The notes: a model not told the origin generated them from the sequence alone. A DNA stretch of 64,000 nucleotides from AP-15 sp963700195 (GCA_963700195.1 CAVOWQ010000035.1:50353-114352), one strand, 5' to 3'. Shown: positions 27,848 through 38,588, counted from the first letter of the stretch. A program made the numbers and translations.

Positions 27848-28726
27848 CCCGTCATTGCGGGACGCGGGTGCTGCCGGCGAGCCCGTAGCAACTGCTAGAG
27901 CTTCGTCCGCAAGATCCAACACAAATCCGCTTTGGCTGCGGATCGTTTCGGCGCTGGTGCTGGCGCCTCTTCCGGTCGCCGCGATATGGTTCGGCTGGCC
28001 CTGGCTGCCGCTGCTGACCGGCCTGGCCGCTGCGGTAATGGCATGGGAATGGGGCGCGGCTATGCCGCGGCGGTCGACTTTGGCCAGACCGGGATCTTGC
28101 TGGTCGCGGTCGTTCTGGCGGCGGTTGCGGCCGCGGCGCTCGCCTCTCCCGGGCTGGCGCTCGGCATCGCCCTGCTGGGCGCGGGTTTGGTGTTGTGGGC
28201 GGCGCGCCGTACGCGGGATGCCGAGCCCCAATGGACGGCTTTCGGCGCGCTGTGGGTTGCGCTGCCTTGCGTTTGTCTCTTATGGCTGGCGGGCGATGGT
28301 CCGGCCGGCCGGGCCACCTTGCTATGGCTGCTGGCCGTCGTCTGGGCGACCGACATCGGCGCTTACGCCATCGGCCGGACCTTTGGTGGGCCACGATTGG
28401 CACCCCGCTGGAGCCCGCGAAAGACCTGGGCCGGGCTGGCCGGGGGCACGGCCTGCGCGGCTTTGGTTGGGTGGGCCACCGCGGCATGGCTCGGAATCTC
28501 TCCGGCTGTGCCGCTGGCAATCGTCAGCGCGGGCCTTGCGATTGTCGGGCAGTTCGGCGATCTTGCCGAGTCCGTGGCAAAGCGCAGGTTCGGCGTGAAG
28601 GATTCGAGCGGCCTGATACCCGGGCATGGCGGGCTCCTCGACAGGCTCGATGGACTGCTCGCGGTGATCCCGGTGGTGGCCCTGCTGACCTTGATTGGCG
28701 GCCGCAGCCTGCTGGCGTGGCAATGA
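27795..28726 (+). CDS. cdsA: Phosphatidate cytidylyltransferase (frameshifted)
   Basis: The N-terminal frame gives the first membrane helices (LWLRIVSALVLAPLPVAAIW). A one-base loss in a G-run near 28,055 moves it to the frame with WATDIGAYAIGRTFGG and the CdsA signature KDSSGLIPGHGGLLDRLDGL. The enzyme makes CDP-diacylglycerol, the precursor of the phospholipids. The start inside uppS is the only good ATG, but a later start is possible. dxr begins at its stop (ATGA). Confidence 0.92.
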
Positions 28727-29946
28727 ACTCGCCCGCCCCCCCCGGCTACCGCAACGGCGGGATCCGACGAGTGACGGTTCTCGGGTCGACCGGCTCCATC
28801 GGCCAAAGCACGGTGGATTTGCTGTCGCGTAATCCGGATGGCTTCGAGGTCGAGGCGCTCACCGCGAACCGAAACCCGGAGCGTCTCGCCGAGCAGGCGC
28901 GTGCTCTGCGGGCGCGATTCGCCGCGATCGCCGACCCTGACCACTACTCGGCTTTAAAAGAGGCGCTCGCGGGAACCGGAATCGAGGCGGCCTGCGGCGC
29001 CGAAGCGCTTACCGAAGCGGCGCTGCGTCCGGCGGAATGGGTAATGGCGGGCATCGTCGGAGCCGCCGGGCTGGCGCCGACCTTGGCCGCAATCCGGCGC
29101 GGGGCCATCGTCGCCTTCGCAAACAAGGAGGTGCTGGTTTGCGCCGGCAGGCTCGTCATGCAGGAGGTCACCCGGTGCGGCGCCACCCTGCTGCCGGTGG
29201 ACAGCGAGCATAATGCGATCTGGCAATGTTTCGACCTCGACCGTGCCGATACGATCGAACGGATCATCCTGACGGCGAGCGGCGGGCCGTTCCGCGAGCG
29301 GGCTTTCGAGGATATGCGCGCCGTCACGCCACAAGAGGCGGTCGCCCACCCGAATTGGAACATGGGAGCCAAGATCTCGGTGGATTCGGCGACGATGATG
29401 AACAAAGGCTGGAGCTGATCGAGGCTCATCACCTCTTTCAGCTGCCGCTGGAGCGGGTCGACATCGTCGTTCATCCCCAATCGATCGTCCACGGTGCGGT
29501 CGTTTATCGTGACGGCTCGGTGCTGGCCCAGCTTGGTTCGCCCGATATGAGGACGCCGATCGCTTACGCGCTGGCCTGGCCCGACCGCATTGAAACTCCG
29601 GCCAAACGGCTCGATTTGGCGGCGATTGGGCGCCTCACTTTCGAGCCACCCGACGAGCACCGTTTCCCGGCTTTGCGCGTCGCCCGCGAGGCGCTTCTCC
29701 GCGGCGGCGGCTGCCCGACCGTGCTCAACGCGGCCAACGAGACGGCGGTCCACGCCTTTCTCGAAGGTCGCATCGGTTTTCTCGATATCGTCGAGACCGT
29801 CGAGCGCACCCTGGAGGCAATCCCGGAAGGCGCGCTTGAATCGCTCGACGATGTCTACAATTTCGACAGGACGGCGCGCGAGATTGCCGCCAGGTTTTCT
29901 AGCCTGCGTAATTCTGCGCCGGCAACGCGCTCGAACGGATTTGTCA
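28723..29946 (+). CDS. dxr: 1-deoxy-D-xylulose 5-phosphate reductoisomerase (frameshifted, no stop before rseP)
   Basis: The N-terminus has the NADPH motif VTVLGSTGSIGQSTVDLL, then FANKEVLVCAG, LPVDSEHNAIWQ and VDSATMMNKG. A C appears to be missing near 29,410, where AACAAAGGCTGG should give NKGLELIEAHHLF; the second frame continues VHPQSIVHGAVVYRDGS to the C-terminal helices. The enzyme commits carbon to the MEP isoprenoid route. The frame then runs without a stop into rseP. I set the end at the base before the rseP ATG. Confidence 0.93.
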
Positions 29947-31097
29947 TGATCGAATTTCTCAAAGGCTTAACCGAGCTTCACAACTTGTTCTATTCCGTCC
30001 TGTGGTTCGTGGTGATCCTAACGGTGCTCGTGTTTGTCCACGAGTTCGGCCACTACATGATCGCGCGCTGGAATCGGGTGCGGATCGAAGTGTTTTCGAT
30101 CGGTTTCGGACCTGAGCTGTTTGGCTGGTGGGATCGCGCGGGAACGCGCTGGAAATTTAGCGCGATCCCACTCGGCGGCTACGTAAAGATGTTCGGCGAT
30201 AGCGACGCCAGCTCGGGCCTGCCGGCCCCCGGCCTTTCGCGCCTCAGCGAGGTCGAGAGAGGCGTCTCTTTTCACTACAAGCGACTGGGCCAGCGCGCTG
30301 CGATCGTCGCCGCAGGGCCGGCGGCGAATTTCATCTTTGCCATCGTTGTGTTGGCAGTTTTGTTCATGACCTACGGCCAGCCTTTCACGCCGGCCGAAGT
30401 TGGGCAGGTTCAGCCGGGGAGCGCTGCTGAGCAGGGCGGGATCCAGCCGGGCGACGTCATCCTCCGGATAGATGGTCGGACCGTTCATCGGTTCGAGGAC
30501 GTGCAGCAGGCGGTACGCCTCAATCCGAATGTGCCGATGACGATCGTCGTGCGGCGCGACGGCCAGGAGCAGACCCTGCATGTGACGCCGAACCGGACGG
30601 AGCTTACCGACCGCTTCGGCAATCACTATGAGATCGGTCTGCTGGGCATCGCGCGAAGCGGGATGGAGTATGTCAAGCGCGATCCCGCAACCGCGATTGA
30701 GCAGGCCGGGGCAGAGACCTGGAACCTGACGGCCGGCACCCTGCAGGCGATGTGGCAGATCATCATAGGGACGCGCGCTACGGACGAACTCGGGGGGCCG
30801 CTCCGCATTGCTCAGATGTCCGGAGAGGTTGCTCAAGGCGGTGTTGTCGCGGTTTTGTGGTTTATGGCGGTTCTGTCGATCAACCTGGGGCTGATTAATC
30901 TGTTTCCGGTCCCGGTCCTAGACGGGGGGCATCTGCTGTTCTACGCAGCGGAGGCGCTTCGCGGAAAGCCGCTAGGCCAGCGGGCTCAGGAGTACGGCTT
31001 TCGCATTGGCTTGGCCTTGGTGCTGTCATTGATGGTGTTCGCCACCTGGAACGATCTCGTCCATCTCGGCATCGGGAATCTGTTTAAGGCCTTGTGA
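29947..31097 (+). CDS. rseP: Site-2 intramembrane zinc metalloprotease
   Basis: A 383-residue membrane protease. The zinc site is VHEFGHYMIARW near residue 32, followed by a PDZ domain (PGSAAEQGGIQPGDVILRIDG) and the second metal ligand in NLFPVPVLDGGHLLFY. RseP cleaves anti-sigma factors and leftover signal peptides in the inner membrane. It starts in frame with the upstream dxr sequence with no stop between. bamA follows after 52 bases. Confidence 0.95.
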
Positions 31098-31149
31098 TGT
31101 AACGCGATCAGCGATCAGGGGATAGATCTCGAGCCGCGGTGGGGGTGAG

Positions 31150-33531
31150 TTGCGTCGTATTGGTTTGGCTGCCGTGTTGGCGGCGGTAGTGGGCGTTGCT
31201 CTCGCGGCGCCAACGGCTTCGCTCGTGCCGGCTATTGCCCAGCCGGTTCGCGGCCCGTCGGTTGCTCAGGCGGGCGGCACCGTCACCGACATTAGGATCG
31301 AAGGTGCGCAACGGATCGAGCCGGAAACGATCCGGTCATATTTGCTGATCCAGCCGGGCGAAGCCTGGGACGACGAGTTGGTGGACAAGTCGCTCAAGGC
31401 GCTATTCGCGACCGGTCTTTTCGCCGACGTAAATCTGAGCCGGGTAGGCAACACCCTTGTCGTCAAGGTGGTGGAAAACCCGATTATCAACCGCATCGCG
31501 TTCGAGGGGAACAGCAAGATCGACGAGAAGGATCTCAATGCCGAGATCCAGCTGCGGCCCCGCGTCGTCTACACCCGCACGCGTGTGCAGAACGATGTGA
31601 AGCGCATCCTCGATCTCTATCGACGGCACGGCCGGTTCGGCGCCACTGTCGAGCCGAAGCTTATCCAGCTCTCGGAAAACCGGGTCGATCTCGTCTTCGA
31701 GATCAACGAGGGCGAGTTCACCGGGGTACGCAGCATTAATTTCGTCGGCAACCACCAGTATAGCGACACCAAGCTGCGCGGCATCATTCAGACGAAGGAA
31801 AGTCGATGGTATCGTTTCCTGAGCAGCGATGATACCTATGATCCGGATCGATTGACCTACGATCGGGAGTTATTGCGCAGATTTTACCTGACCGAGGGGT
31901 ATGCGGACTTCCGGGTGGTGTCTGCGGTTGCTGAACTGACACCCGACCGTAACGGGTTCATCGTCACCTTCACGCTCGACGAAGGCGAGCGGTATCGCTT
32001 TGGTAAGATTGACGTCAACATCAAGCTCAAAGACTTGCCCGCAGATGCGGTGCTGCCGCTGCTGACCGTACACAGTGGCGACTGGTATGATGCCGAAGCT
32101 GTCGAAAAATCGATTTCAGTGCTGACGGACGCCCTCGGCAATCGCGGTTATGCCTTCGTCGAAATCAAGCCGAACGTCACCCGCAATAGGGAGGACCATA
32201 CTGTCGATATTACCTTCGATGTCCAGGAGGGCCCGCAAGTCTATGTCGAGCGGGTCGACATCGTCGGCAATGTTCGCACGCTCGACAAAGTGATCCGTCG
32301 CGAGTTCCAGCTGGTCGAGGGTGACGCGTTCAACAGCACCAAGATGCAGCGCTCGCAACAGCGGTTAAAAAATCTCGGCTTCTTCAAAAAAGTGGAGGTG
32401 ACCAACAGTCCGGGGTCGGCGCCCGACAAGACCGTTGTGACGGCCGAGGTCGAGGAGCAGTCGACTGGCGAGCTGTCGTTGGGCATCGGCTTCTCGACCA
32501 CCGACGGTCCGTTGGCCGACGTCAATATCCGTGAGCGGAATTTTCTCGGGAAGGGTCAGGACCTGCGAATCGGCACCGTGGTTTCGCTGCGCTCGCAACA
32601 GGTCGATTTGAGTTTCACCGAGCCCTACTTCCTCGACCGCAACATCGCCGCGGGCTTCGACCTTTTCGAGATCAAGACTAGCCCGACGGCGAATTTCTTT
32701 AGTGGCGTGACTCCTCCGTACCAGCAATTCTCTTACGGTGGAGCGCTTCGCACGGGTTATCAGATCACCGAAAATCTGCGACAGACGCTGAAATATACCG
32801 CGCGATCCGACAACATTACCGATATTCAGCCCGACACGTCGTTGTTCATTGTGCTTCAAGCAGGGCAGCATACGACCTCCGAAATCGGCCAGGTTCTGCT
32901 TTACGACCGGCGGGACGATCGGCTGGATCCGAGCGGCGGCTATTACGCCTCTTTGGGCAATGACTTCGCCGGGGTCGGTTACGGGGTCGATTATGTGCGC
33001 AACAAAGTAAACGCCGGCTACTACTACTCGGTGTTCCCGGAGTGGGTGCTGAGCGTCACTGGTGAGGCCGGTTATATATTTGGTTGGAATGGACAGAACG
33101 TACTAATTCAGGATCGTTTCTTTGTTGGTGGCGATAATTTGCGCGGCTTCCAGAGCGCCGGGATCGGGCCTCGCGATTCGGTGAGCGGCGATGCTCTCGG
33201 CGGCCAAAAATATTATCTCGGCTCGGTGACCTTAGGGGTACCCCTTGGGCTACCGAAAGAATTTGGGGTAAGCGGACGCGTCTTTACCGATTTTGGAACG
33301 CTTTACCAACTCGAGCCTACAAATATCGTGCTGACTCCCGCCCAATTGGCTTCAACGGGCGGAGTGCAGCCGATGGTGCAGCAGTCGCCGGCGATCCGCG
33401 CCAGCGCCGGCGTCGGCGTATCGTGGAAATCCCCGGTCGGTCCGATCCGGCTCGATGTCGCCTATCCGATAAAGAAGGAACCGTTCGACAAGACCCAGTT
33501 CTTTCGGGTCAGCTTCGGCACGAGGTTTTGA
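31150..33531 (+). CDS. bamA: Outer-membrane protein assembly factor BamA
   Basis: A 793-residue protein with TTG start and signal peptide (AVLAAVVGVALAAPTASL). Five POTRA domains (about residues 45-420, e.g. DIRIEGAQRIEPETIRSYL) precede the Omp85 beta-barrel. The lid-lock loop motif is seen in DRFFVGGDNLRGFQ, and the last residue is Phe in FRVSFGTRF, the usual barrel end. BamA inserts barrel proteins in the outer membrane. It is essential and intact here. Confidence 0.96.
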   Translation: MRRIGLAAVLAAVVGVALAAPTASLVPAIAQPVRGPSVAQAGGTVTDIRIEGAQRIEPETIRSYLLIQPGEAWDDELVDKSLKALFATGLFADVNLSRVGNTLVVKVVENPIINRIAFEGNSKIDEKDLNAEIQLRPRVVYTRTRVQNDVKRILDLYRRHGRFGATVEPKLIQLSENRVDLVFEINEGEFTGVRSINFVGNHQYSDTKLRGIIQTKESRWYRFLSSDDTYDPDRLTYDRELLRRFYLTEGYADFRVVSAVAELTPDRNGFIVTFTLDEGERYRFGKIDVNIKLKDLPADAVLPLLTVHSGDWYDAEAVEKSISVLTDALGNRGYAFVEIKPNVTRNREDHTVDITFDVQEGPQVYVERVDIVGNVRTLDKVIRREFQLVEGDAFNSTKMQRSQQRLKNLGFFKKVEVTNSPGSAPDKTVVTAEVEEQSTGELSLGIGFSTTDGPLADVNIRERNFLGKGQDLRIGTVVSLRSQQVDLSFTEPYFLDRNIAAGFDLFEIKTSPTANFFSGVTPPYQQFSYGGALRTGYQITENLRQTLKYTARSDNITDIQPDTSLFIVLQAGQHTTSEIGQVLLYDRRDDRLDPSGGYYASLGNDFAGVGYGVDYVRNKVNAGYYYSVFPEWVLSVTGEAGYIFGWNGQNVLIQDRFFVGGDNLRGFQSAGIGPRDSVSGDALGGQKYYLGSVTLGVPLGLPKEFGVSGRVFTDFGTLYQLEPTNIVLTPAQLASTGGVQPMVQQSPAIRASAGVGVSWKSPVGPIRLDVAYPIKKEPFDKTQFFRVSFGTRF

Positions 33532-34235
33532 TGTTGATTTGGTGTCTCAGATTTCAGACGCTTCTGCTCGCTTTCCTGTGTGGCTTGGCCGGCAGCGGCT
33601 TGGCGCAAGCCCCGCCGGCACCCCCTGTACCCGCTCCCGCCCCCCCACCGCCGGCTTCCACACCGCCGATCGCCGCCCCGATGCCGCTGACAGTCTTGGT
33701 GGTCGACGTGCAGGCGCTCTTGCAAAATTCCAAGGCGGCAAAGATGGTGCGCGGCCAGATCGAGCAGAAGCGCAACGAATACACCAAAGAAATCTCTCAC
33801 CAGGAGGAGACGCTGCGCGCCGAACGCAACTCATTGCAGCGGCAGCAGGCATCGATGTCGGCGGATGCGCTCAACCAAAAAGGGCGTGAATTCCAACAGA
33901 AGGTAAACGACCTCGAACGCAATGTTCAGGGGAAGCGTCAGGCTCTGGAGAAGTCCAATGGCGAAGCGCTCTCCAAGATACAAGAGCAGATGCTGAAAAT
34001 CATTGCGGACATCGCGAAGGACCGCAAGTCAAACTTGGTGTTTCAGAGAGCGGACCTGGTGCTTTTCGACCAGAGCTTCGATGTTACCGACGAGGTGCTG
34101 CAGAAGCTGGACGAATTGATGCCGACGCTGACGGTCGATTTCGCCGTCCCCACTCCTCCTCCCGCCGCCCCGGGTCCTGCTGCCACCGCCGCGCAGCCAG
34201 CGGCGAATGCACCGGCCAGGCCAAAGAAGAAATAA
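33531..34235 (+). CDS. skp: OmpH/Skp-like periplasmic chaperone
   Basis: A 234-residue exported protein whose ATG overlaps the bamA stop by one base. A signal peptide (LLLAFLCGLAGSGLAQA) is followed by a Pro/Ala-rich linker and the Skp core: VLVVDVQALLQNSKAAKMV, a long charged coiled coil (residues 75-170), then the LVFQRADLVLFDQSFDVTDEVL strand. Skp carries unfolded outer-membrane proteins to BamA. A Pro/Ala-rich tail ending PKKK is unusually long. Confidence 0.88.
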   Translation: MLIWCLRFQTLLLAFLCGLAGSGLAQAPPAPPVPAPAPPPPASTPPIAAPMPLTVLVVDVQALLQNSKAAKMVRGQIEQKRNEYTKEISHQEETLRAERNSLQRQQASMSADALNQKGREFQQKVNDLERNVQGKRQALEKSNGEALSKIQEQMLKIIADIAKDRKSNLVFQRADLVLFDQSFDVTDEVLQKLDELMPTLTVDFAVPTPPPAAPGPAATAAQPAANAPARPKKK

Positions 34236-34264
34236 GGTGCGCTCGATGCCCGGACCGAACCGAG

Positions 34265-35290
34265 ATGGCGGACCGACGGTTTTTTGATCGAGCCGGACCT
34301 TTTACGCTCGACGTGCTGAGTGCGTTGAGTGGAGCGAGACTGATGCGCGCGGAAGACGGCGCCCGCCGCTTCAGCGATGTGGCGCCCCTCGAAACCGCGG
34401 GACCGGCAGACGTCAGCTTTCTTGAAAATAGGAGGTACATCGAAGCATTTGTGCGCTCTCATGCCGGTGCCGCCTTTGTCGACGAGAAGGCCGCCGAACG
34501 AGCGCCGCCCGGCATGGCCCTCCTCGTCAGCAAGGAGCCCTATAAGGCCTATGCGCTCGCCGCCCAGGCTTTCTATCCTGCGGCCGATGTGGTCGCCCGC
34601 CGGGCGCCATCCGCGATCATCGATTCGACGGCCGCCGTGCCCGACGATTGCGAGATCGGCCCGAATGTCGTCATTGAGCGTGGCGTGCGGCTCGGCCAAC
34701 GCTGCCGCGTCGGCGCAAATACGGTGATCGCCGCCGGGGTCGAGATCGGTGACGATTGCCGGATCGCGGCCAATGTGACGCTCAGCCACTGCCTGATCGG
34801 CTCGCGCGTCGTGCTGCACCCCGGGGTGCGGATCGGCCAGGACGGGTTCGGCTTTGCACCCGACCCGAAGGCGCCGATCAAAGTCCCGCAGCTCGGGCGG
34901 GTCCTCATAGGAGACGACGTCGATATCGGCGCCAATACCACGATCGATCGGGGATCCGGGCACGATACGGTGATCGGCTCGGGGTCGATGATTGATAATC
35001 TCGTGCAGATCGGGCACAATGTGGTGCTCGGTCGCTGCTGTATCCTTGCGGGTCAGGTTGGGATCTCGGGGAGCACGAGGCTAGATGACTTTGTGGTGGT
35101 CGGAGGGCAGGGTGGGCTCGCCGGCCATCTGCGTATCGGGAGCGGAGCCCGGATCGCCGCCAAAAGCGGTCTCATGCGCGACGTGCGCGCCGGAGAGACG
35201 GTATGCGGCAGTCCGGCAGTTCCGCTGAGCGAGTTCATGAGGCAGACCGCTGTGCTGCAACGCCTCGCGAAGAAGAAAGGCGGTTCATGA
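34265..35290 (+). CDS. lpxD: UDP-3-O-acylglucosamine N-acyltransferase
   Basis: A 341-residue protein. The N-terminal uridine-binding domain (ADVSFLENRRYIEAF) is followed by hexapeptide repeats of a left-handed beta-helix (IGPNVVIERGVRLGQRC, IGDDVDIGANTTIDRG, IGHNVVLGRCC). It N-acylates UDP-3-O-acyl-GlcN, the third step of lipid A synthesis. It overlaps fabZ by 4 bases (ATGA). Confidence 0.96.
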   Translation: MADRRFFDRAGPFTLDVLSALSGARLMRAEDGARRFSDVAPLETAGPADVSFLENRRYIEAFVRSHAGAAFVDEKAAERAPPGMALLVSKEPYKAYALAAQAFYPAADVVARRAPSAIIDSTAAVPDDCEIGPNVVIERGVRLGQRCRVGANTVIAAGVEIGDDCRIAANVTLSHCLIGSRVVLHPGVRIGQDGFGFAPDPKAPIKVPQLGRVLIGDDVDIGANTTIDRGSGHDTVIGSGSMIDNLVQIGHNVVLGRCCILAGQVGISGSTRLDDFVVVGGQGGLAGHLRIGSGARIAAKSGLMRDVRAGETVCGSPAVPLSEFMRQTAVLQRLAKKKGGS

Positions 35291-35757
35291 TCGATCCGCC
35301 CACCGCAGCGGAGCAGGGAACGGAGATCGGCATTCAGCGGATCATGGAAATGATCCCGCACCGTCACCCGTTCCTGATGATCGACAAGGTTGTCGACGTG
35401 GTCGCAGACCAGCGGGCCACCGGGGTCAAGAGCCTGTCAAAGAGCGAGTATTATTTTCAGGGCCATTTTCCGGCGCGGCCAGTGATGCCGGGTGTGCTGA
35501 TCATCGAGGCGATGGCGCAGACCGCCGCCGTCCTGGTTGTACATACGTTGGGACCGGAATCGGAGGGTAAGCTCGTCTATTTCATGAGCGTCGACAACGC
35601 CCGCTTTCGACGCCCCATTTTCCCCCCGACCGAGCTCGAGATCCACGTCACTAAACAGCGCAACCGCGGGAACGTCTGGAAGTTCGAGGGTCGGGCCAAA
35701 GTCGGCGACGATGTGATGGCCGAGGCCGTGTTCGCCGCCATGATCCTGGACGATTAG
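35287..35757 (+). CDS. fabZ: 3-hydroxyacyl-ACP dehydratase FabZ
   Basis: A 156-residue protein with the hot-dog fold motif EMIPHRHPFLMIDKV and the catalytic His in FQGHFPARPVMPGVLIIE. It dehydrates 3-hydroxyacyl-ACP and so competes with LpxA for the shared precursor. It lies between lpxD and lpxA, the usual order. Confidence 0.97.
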   Translation: MIDPPTAAEQGTEIGIQRIMEMIPHRHPFLMIDKVVDVVADQRATGVKSLSKSEYYFQGHFPARPVMPGVLIIEAMAQTAAVLVVHTLGPESEGKLVYFMSVDNARFRRPIFPPTELEIHVTKQRNRGNVWKFEGRAKVGDDVMAEAVFAAMILDD

Positions 35758-35768
35758 ACGAGCCGCCG

Positions 35769-36569
35769 ATGCCGCAGATTCACCCTACGGCCATTGTTGC
35801 GCCGGGGGCGATGCTCGCCGAGACCGTCGTCATCGGGCCCTATTGCATCGTCGGTGAGGATGTCTCGCTCGGCCCGCGAGTCACGCTCCGCTCTCACGTC
35901 GTGGTCGATGGCCTGACGACGATCGGTGAGGGCACGCGCCTGTTTCCATTCGCCTCGATCGGGCTCGAGCCGCAGGACCTCAAGTATCGCGGGGAAAGCT
36001 CGGAGCTCGTCATCGGGCGCAACAACACGATCCGCGAATATGTGACTATTAACCCGGGAACCGAAGGCGGCGGCATGGTTACCCGGATCGGCGACGGCAG
36101 CCTTTTTATGGTCGGTGCGCATGTCGCCCACGATTGCCAGATCGGCAACCATGTCGTCATGGCCAACAACGCGACCCTAGGGGGGCACGTCGTAGTCGAG
36201 GATTACGCCGTTCTTGGAGGACTCTGCGCCGTGCACCAATACGTCCGGATCGGCAGGCACGCGATGATCGGCGGGATGTCAGGCGTCGAGCGCGATGTCA
36301 TCCCCTACGGCCAGGTGATGGGAGACCGGGCTCGACTGTGCGGGCTCAATATCATCGGGATGCAGCGCCGCGGCTTCAGCCGCGAGGATATCCAGGTCCT
36401 GCGCAACGCGTACCAATTCCTGTTCGCCACGGATGGGACCCTGAGCAACCGGGTAAACGAGACCGCGGAGCGTTTCGGCGGAATTGGGCCGGTCGACGAC
36501 GTCATCGAATTCATCCGCGCCGATTCGAGCCGGGCCATTTGTCAGCCTAAGGGAGCGAATGGCGGATAG
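35769..36569 (+). CDS. lpxA: UDP-N-acetylglucosamine acyltransferase
   Basis: A 266-residue hexapeptide-repeat protein. Key segments are IHPTAIVAPGAML, GRNNTIREYVTINPGT and the catalytic His region MVGAHVAHDCQIGNHVV. The C-terminal helical part has RRGFSREDIQVLRNAY. It performs the first step of lipid A synthesis. It overlaps lpxI by 11 bases. Confidence 0.96.
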   Translation: MPQIHPTAIVAPGAMLAETVVIGPYCIVGEDVSLGPRVTLRSHVVVDGLTTIGEGTRLFPFASIGLEPQDLKYRGESSELVIGRNNTIREYVTINPGTEGGGMVTRIGDGSLFMVGAHVAHDCQIGNHVVMANNATLGGHVVVEDYAVLGGLCAVHQYVRIGRHAMIGGMSGVERDVIPYGQVMGDRARLCGLNIIGMQRRGFSREDIQVLRNAYQFLFATDGTLSNRVNETAERFGGIGPVDDVIEFIRADSSRAICQPKGANGG

Positions 36570-37379
36570 GCTCGGGATCGTCGCCGGATGCGGCGGGCTG
36601 CCACGCCACCTCGTCGAATGCTGCCGCGCCGCCGGACGCGATGTCTTCGTCCTTGCTCTCGAAGGAGCGGCCGAGCCGGCGACGGTAGAGGGCGTGCCGC
36701 ATGCCTGGTGCCGGCTCGGCGCCGCGGCGACCGGCCTTGCCCTGTTGCGCGAAAATCATGTGACCGAGCTGGTGCTGGCCGGCGGCATTCGGCGGCCGTC
36801 GCTGGCTGCGTTGCGGCCCGATTGGCGCGCAGCCAAGCTGTTTGCGCGGGTCGGCTATCGCGCGCTGGGCGATGACGGTCTTTTGTCGGCGGTGGTCAAG
36901 GAGCTCGAAAAGGAGGGTTTTCGGGTGGTCGGCGCCGATCAGCTGCTCGACGCGGGCGCTCGTGCCGGAAGGACCGCTCGGCCGGATCCGCCCGGACGAG
37001 CTATCGCAAGCCGATATCGAGCGCGGACTGCGCGTCGCCCGGACGCTTGGGCGCGCTCGATATCGGCCAGGCCGTCATCGTCCAACAGGGCCTCGTGCTC
37101 GGCGTCGAGGCGATCGAAGGCACCGACGAGCTGCTGCGGCGCTGTGCAGCGCTGCGCCGCGAAGGTCCGGGCGGCGTGCTCGTCAAGGTCGAGAAGCCCG
37201 GTCAGGAACCCCGCGCCGACCGGCCGACGATCGGATTGCGCACGGTTCTGTTGGCGGCGGAAACCGGATTGCGCGGGATCGCCGTCGAGGCCAACGCCAC
37301 GATCGTGCTCGATCGCGACGAGGTGATCCGTGCAGCCGATGACGCCGGGCTGTTCCTGGTCGGTGTCGGCGGATCGTGA
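36559..37379 (+). CDS. lpxI: UDP-2,3-diacylglucosamine pyrophosphatase LpxI (two frameshifts)
   Basis: From ATG at 36559 the first part reads LGIVAGCGGLPRHLVE and VTELVLAGGIRRPSL. Two shifts, near 36,960 and near 37,045, are needed to continue through PDELSQADIERGLRVARTLG, then ALDIGQAVIVQQGLVLGVEA and the motif LVKVEKPGQEPRADRPTIGL. LpxI (DUF1009) replaces LpxH in alphaproteobacteria and hydrolyses UDP-2,3-diacyl-GlcN to lipid X. The shifts are probably sequence errors, since both neighbours are in the same pathway. Confidence 0.92.
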
Positions 37380-38588
37380 CTGCGGGCGACGCGACCTTCA
37401 TCTTCATTGTTACCGGCGAGCCGTCAGGGGATGCGCTCGGCGGCGCGCTGATCGCGGCGCTGCGACAGCGCACCGGCGGGCAGCCTGCGGGTCGCCGGGA
37501 TCGGCGGCGAGCGCATGCGGGAACAGGGGCTCGAGAGCCTCGTCCCGCTCGGCGATCTGGCGATCATGGGAGTGGCCGAGGTCTTGCCGCGCGCCCCGGT
37601 CATCTTGCGCCGCGTGCGCGAGACGGTCGCAGCGATCCGCGCACAGCGCCCCGATGCCGTCGTGACGATCGACAGCTCGGGGTTCAGCTGGCGGGTGGCG
37701 CACGGGCTGCGCCGCCGCGGCGAGACCTTGCCGCTCATTCATTACGTCGCCCCGATGGTCTGGGCCTGGCGTGCCGGGCGGGCCCGGCGCATGGCGCGCT
37801 GGTACGATCATCTGATGACCTTGTTGCCGTTCGAGCCGCCCTACTTCGAGCGGGTCGGGCTGTCCTGCAGCTTTGTCGGCCATCCGGTTCTGGAATGCGG
37901 CGCCGAACGGGGCGACGGGCGGCGCTTCCGGACGGCGCACGGTCTCGACCCGGACGACCTGCTGATCACGGTGTTGCCCGGCAGCCGCAGCGGCGAGGTC
38001 CGGCGTTTGCTGCCGATCTTCGGCGCGACGCTGAAGCAGCTGGAAGAGCTGGTCGGACCGTCCCGCGTCGTTGTGCCGACCGTCGCGACAGTCGCAGCGA
38101 CGGTCGCCGGTGGGGTCGCGGCATGGCCGGGAAAGGCGATCATCGTGCAGCAGCCGCAAGACAAATACGACGCCTTCGCAGCCAGCCGCGCCGCGCTCGC
38201 CGCTTCCGGATCGGTCGCGCTCGAATTGGCGATGGCCCGCCTGCCGATGGTCGTCGGCTACCGTCTGAACCCGCTGACCGAGGCATTACTCGATCAGGTT
38301 CTGAAGGTGCGTCAGGTCAATCTCGTCAATCTGCTGCTCGGGAGGCCGCTGGTTTGCGAGCTGCTCGGGCCAAACTGCACTCCCGACCGGCTCGCCGCTT
38401 CGCTCGCCGAGCTCGTCGGTGACGAACGGGTTCGCGCGGCGCATCGGAGAGGGTATGATGAGGCCATCCGTCGCCTCGCCGAGGATGGGGTTTCGCCGAG
38501 CCTGCGGGCCGCCGACCAGATCCTCGAACTCGTCGCCGCACGCCGGTGCGGCACTTCAGGTTCAACAGCACGGAGGAGTGCACGATGA
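37376..38588 (+). CDS. lpxB: Lipid A disaccharide synthase (frameshifted)
   Basis: The GTG at 37376 overlaps the lpxI stop. The N-terminus FIFIVTGEPSGDALGGALI is typical. A one-base shift near 37,485 leads to LRVAGIGGERMREQGL in the second frame, then IHYVAPMVWAWRAGRA, LPGSRSGEVRRLLPIF and the GT-B C-terminal domain. LpxB joins UDP-diacyl-GlcN and lipid X. The end overlaps gloA by 4 bases, but the true C-terminus may be a little shorter. Confidence 0.93.

Noticed and set aside
28195..29418. dxr starting about 176 codons upstream
   Set aside because: The upstream part is an out-of-frame shadow of cdsA; dxr starts at the ATG overlapping the cdsA stop.
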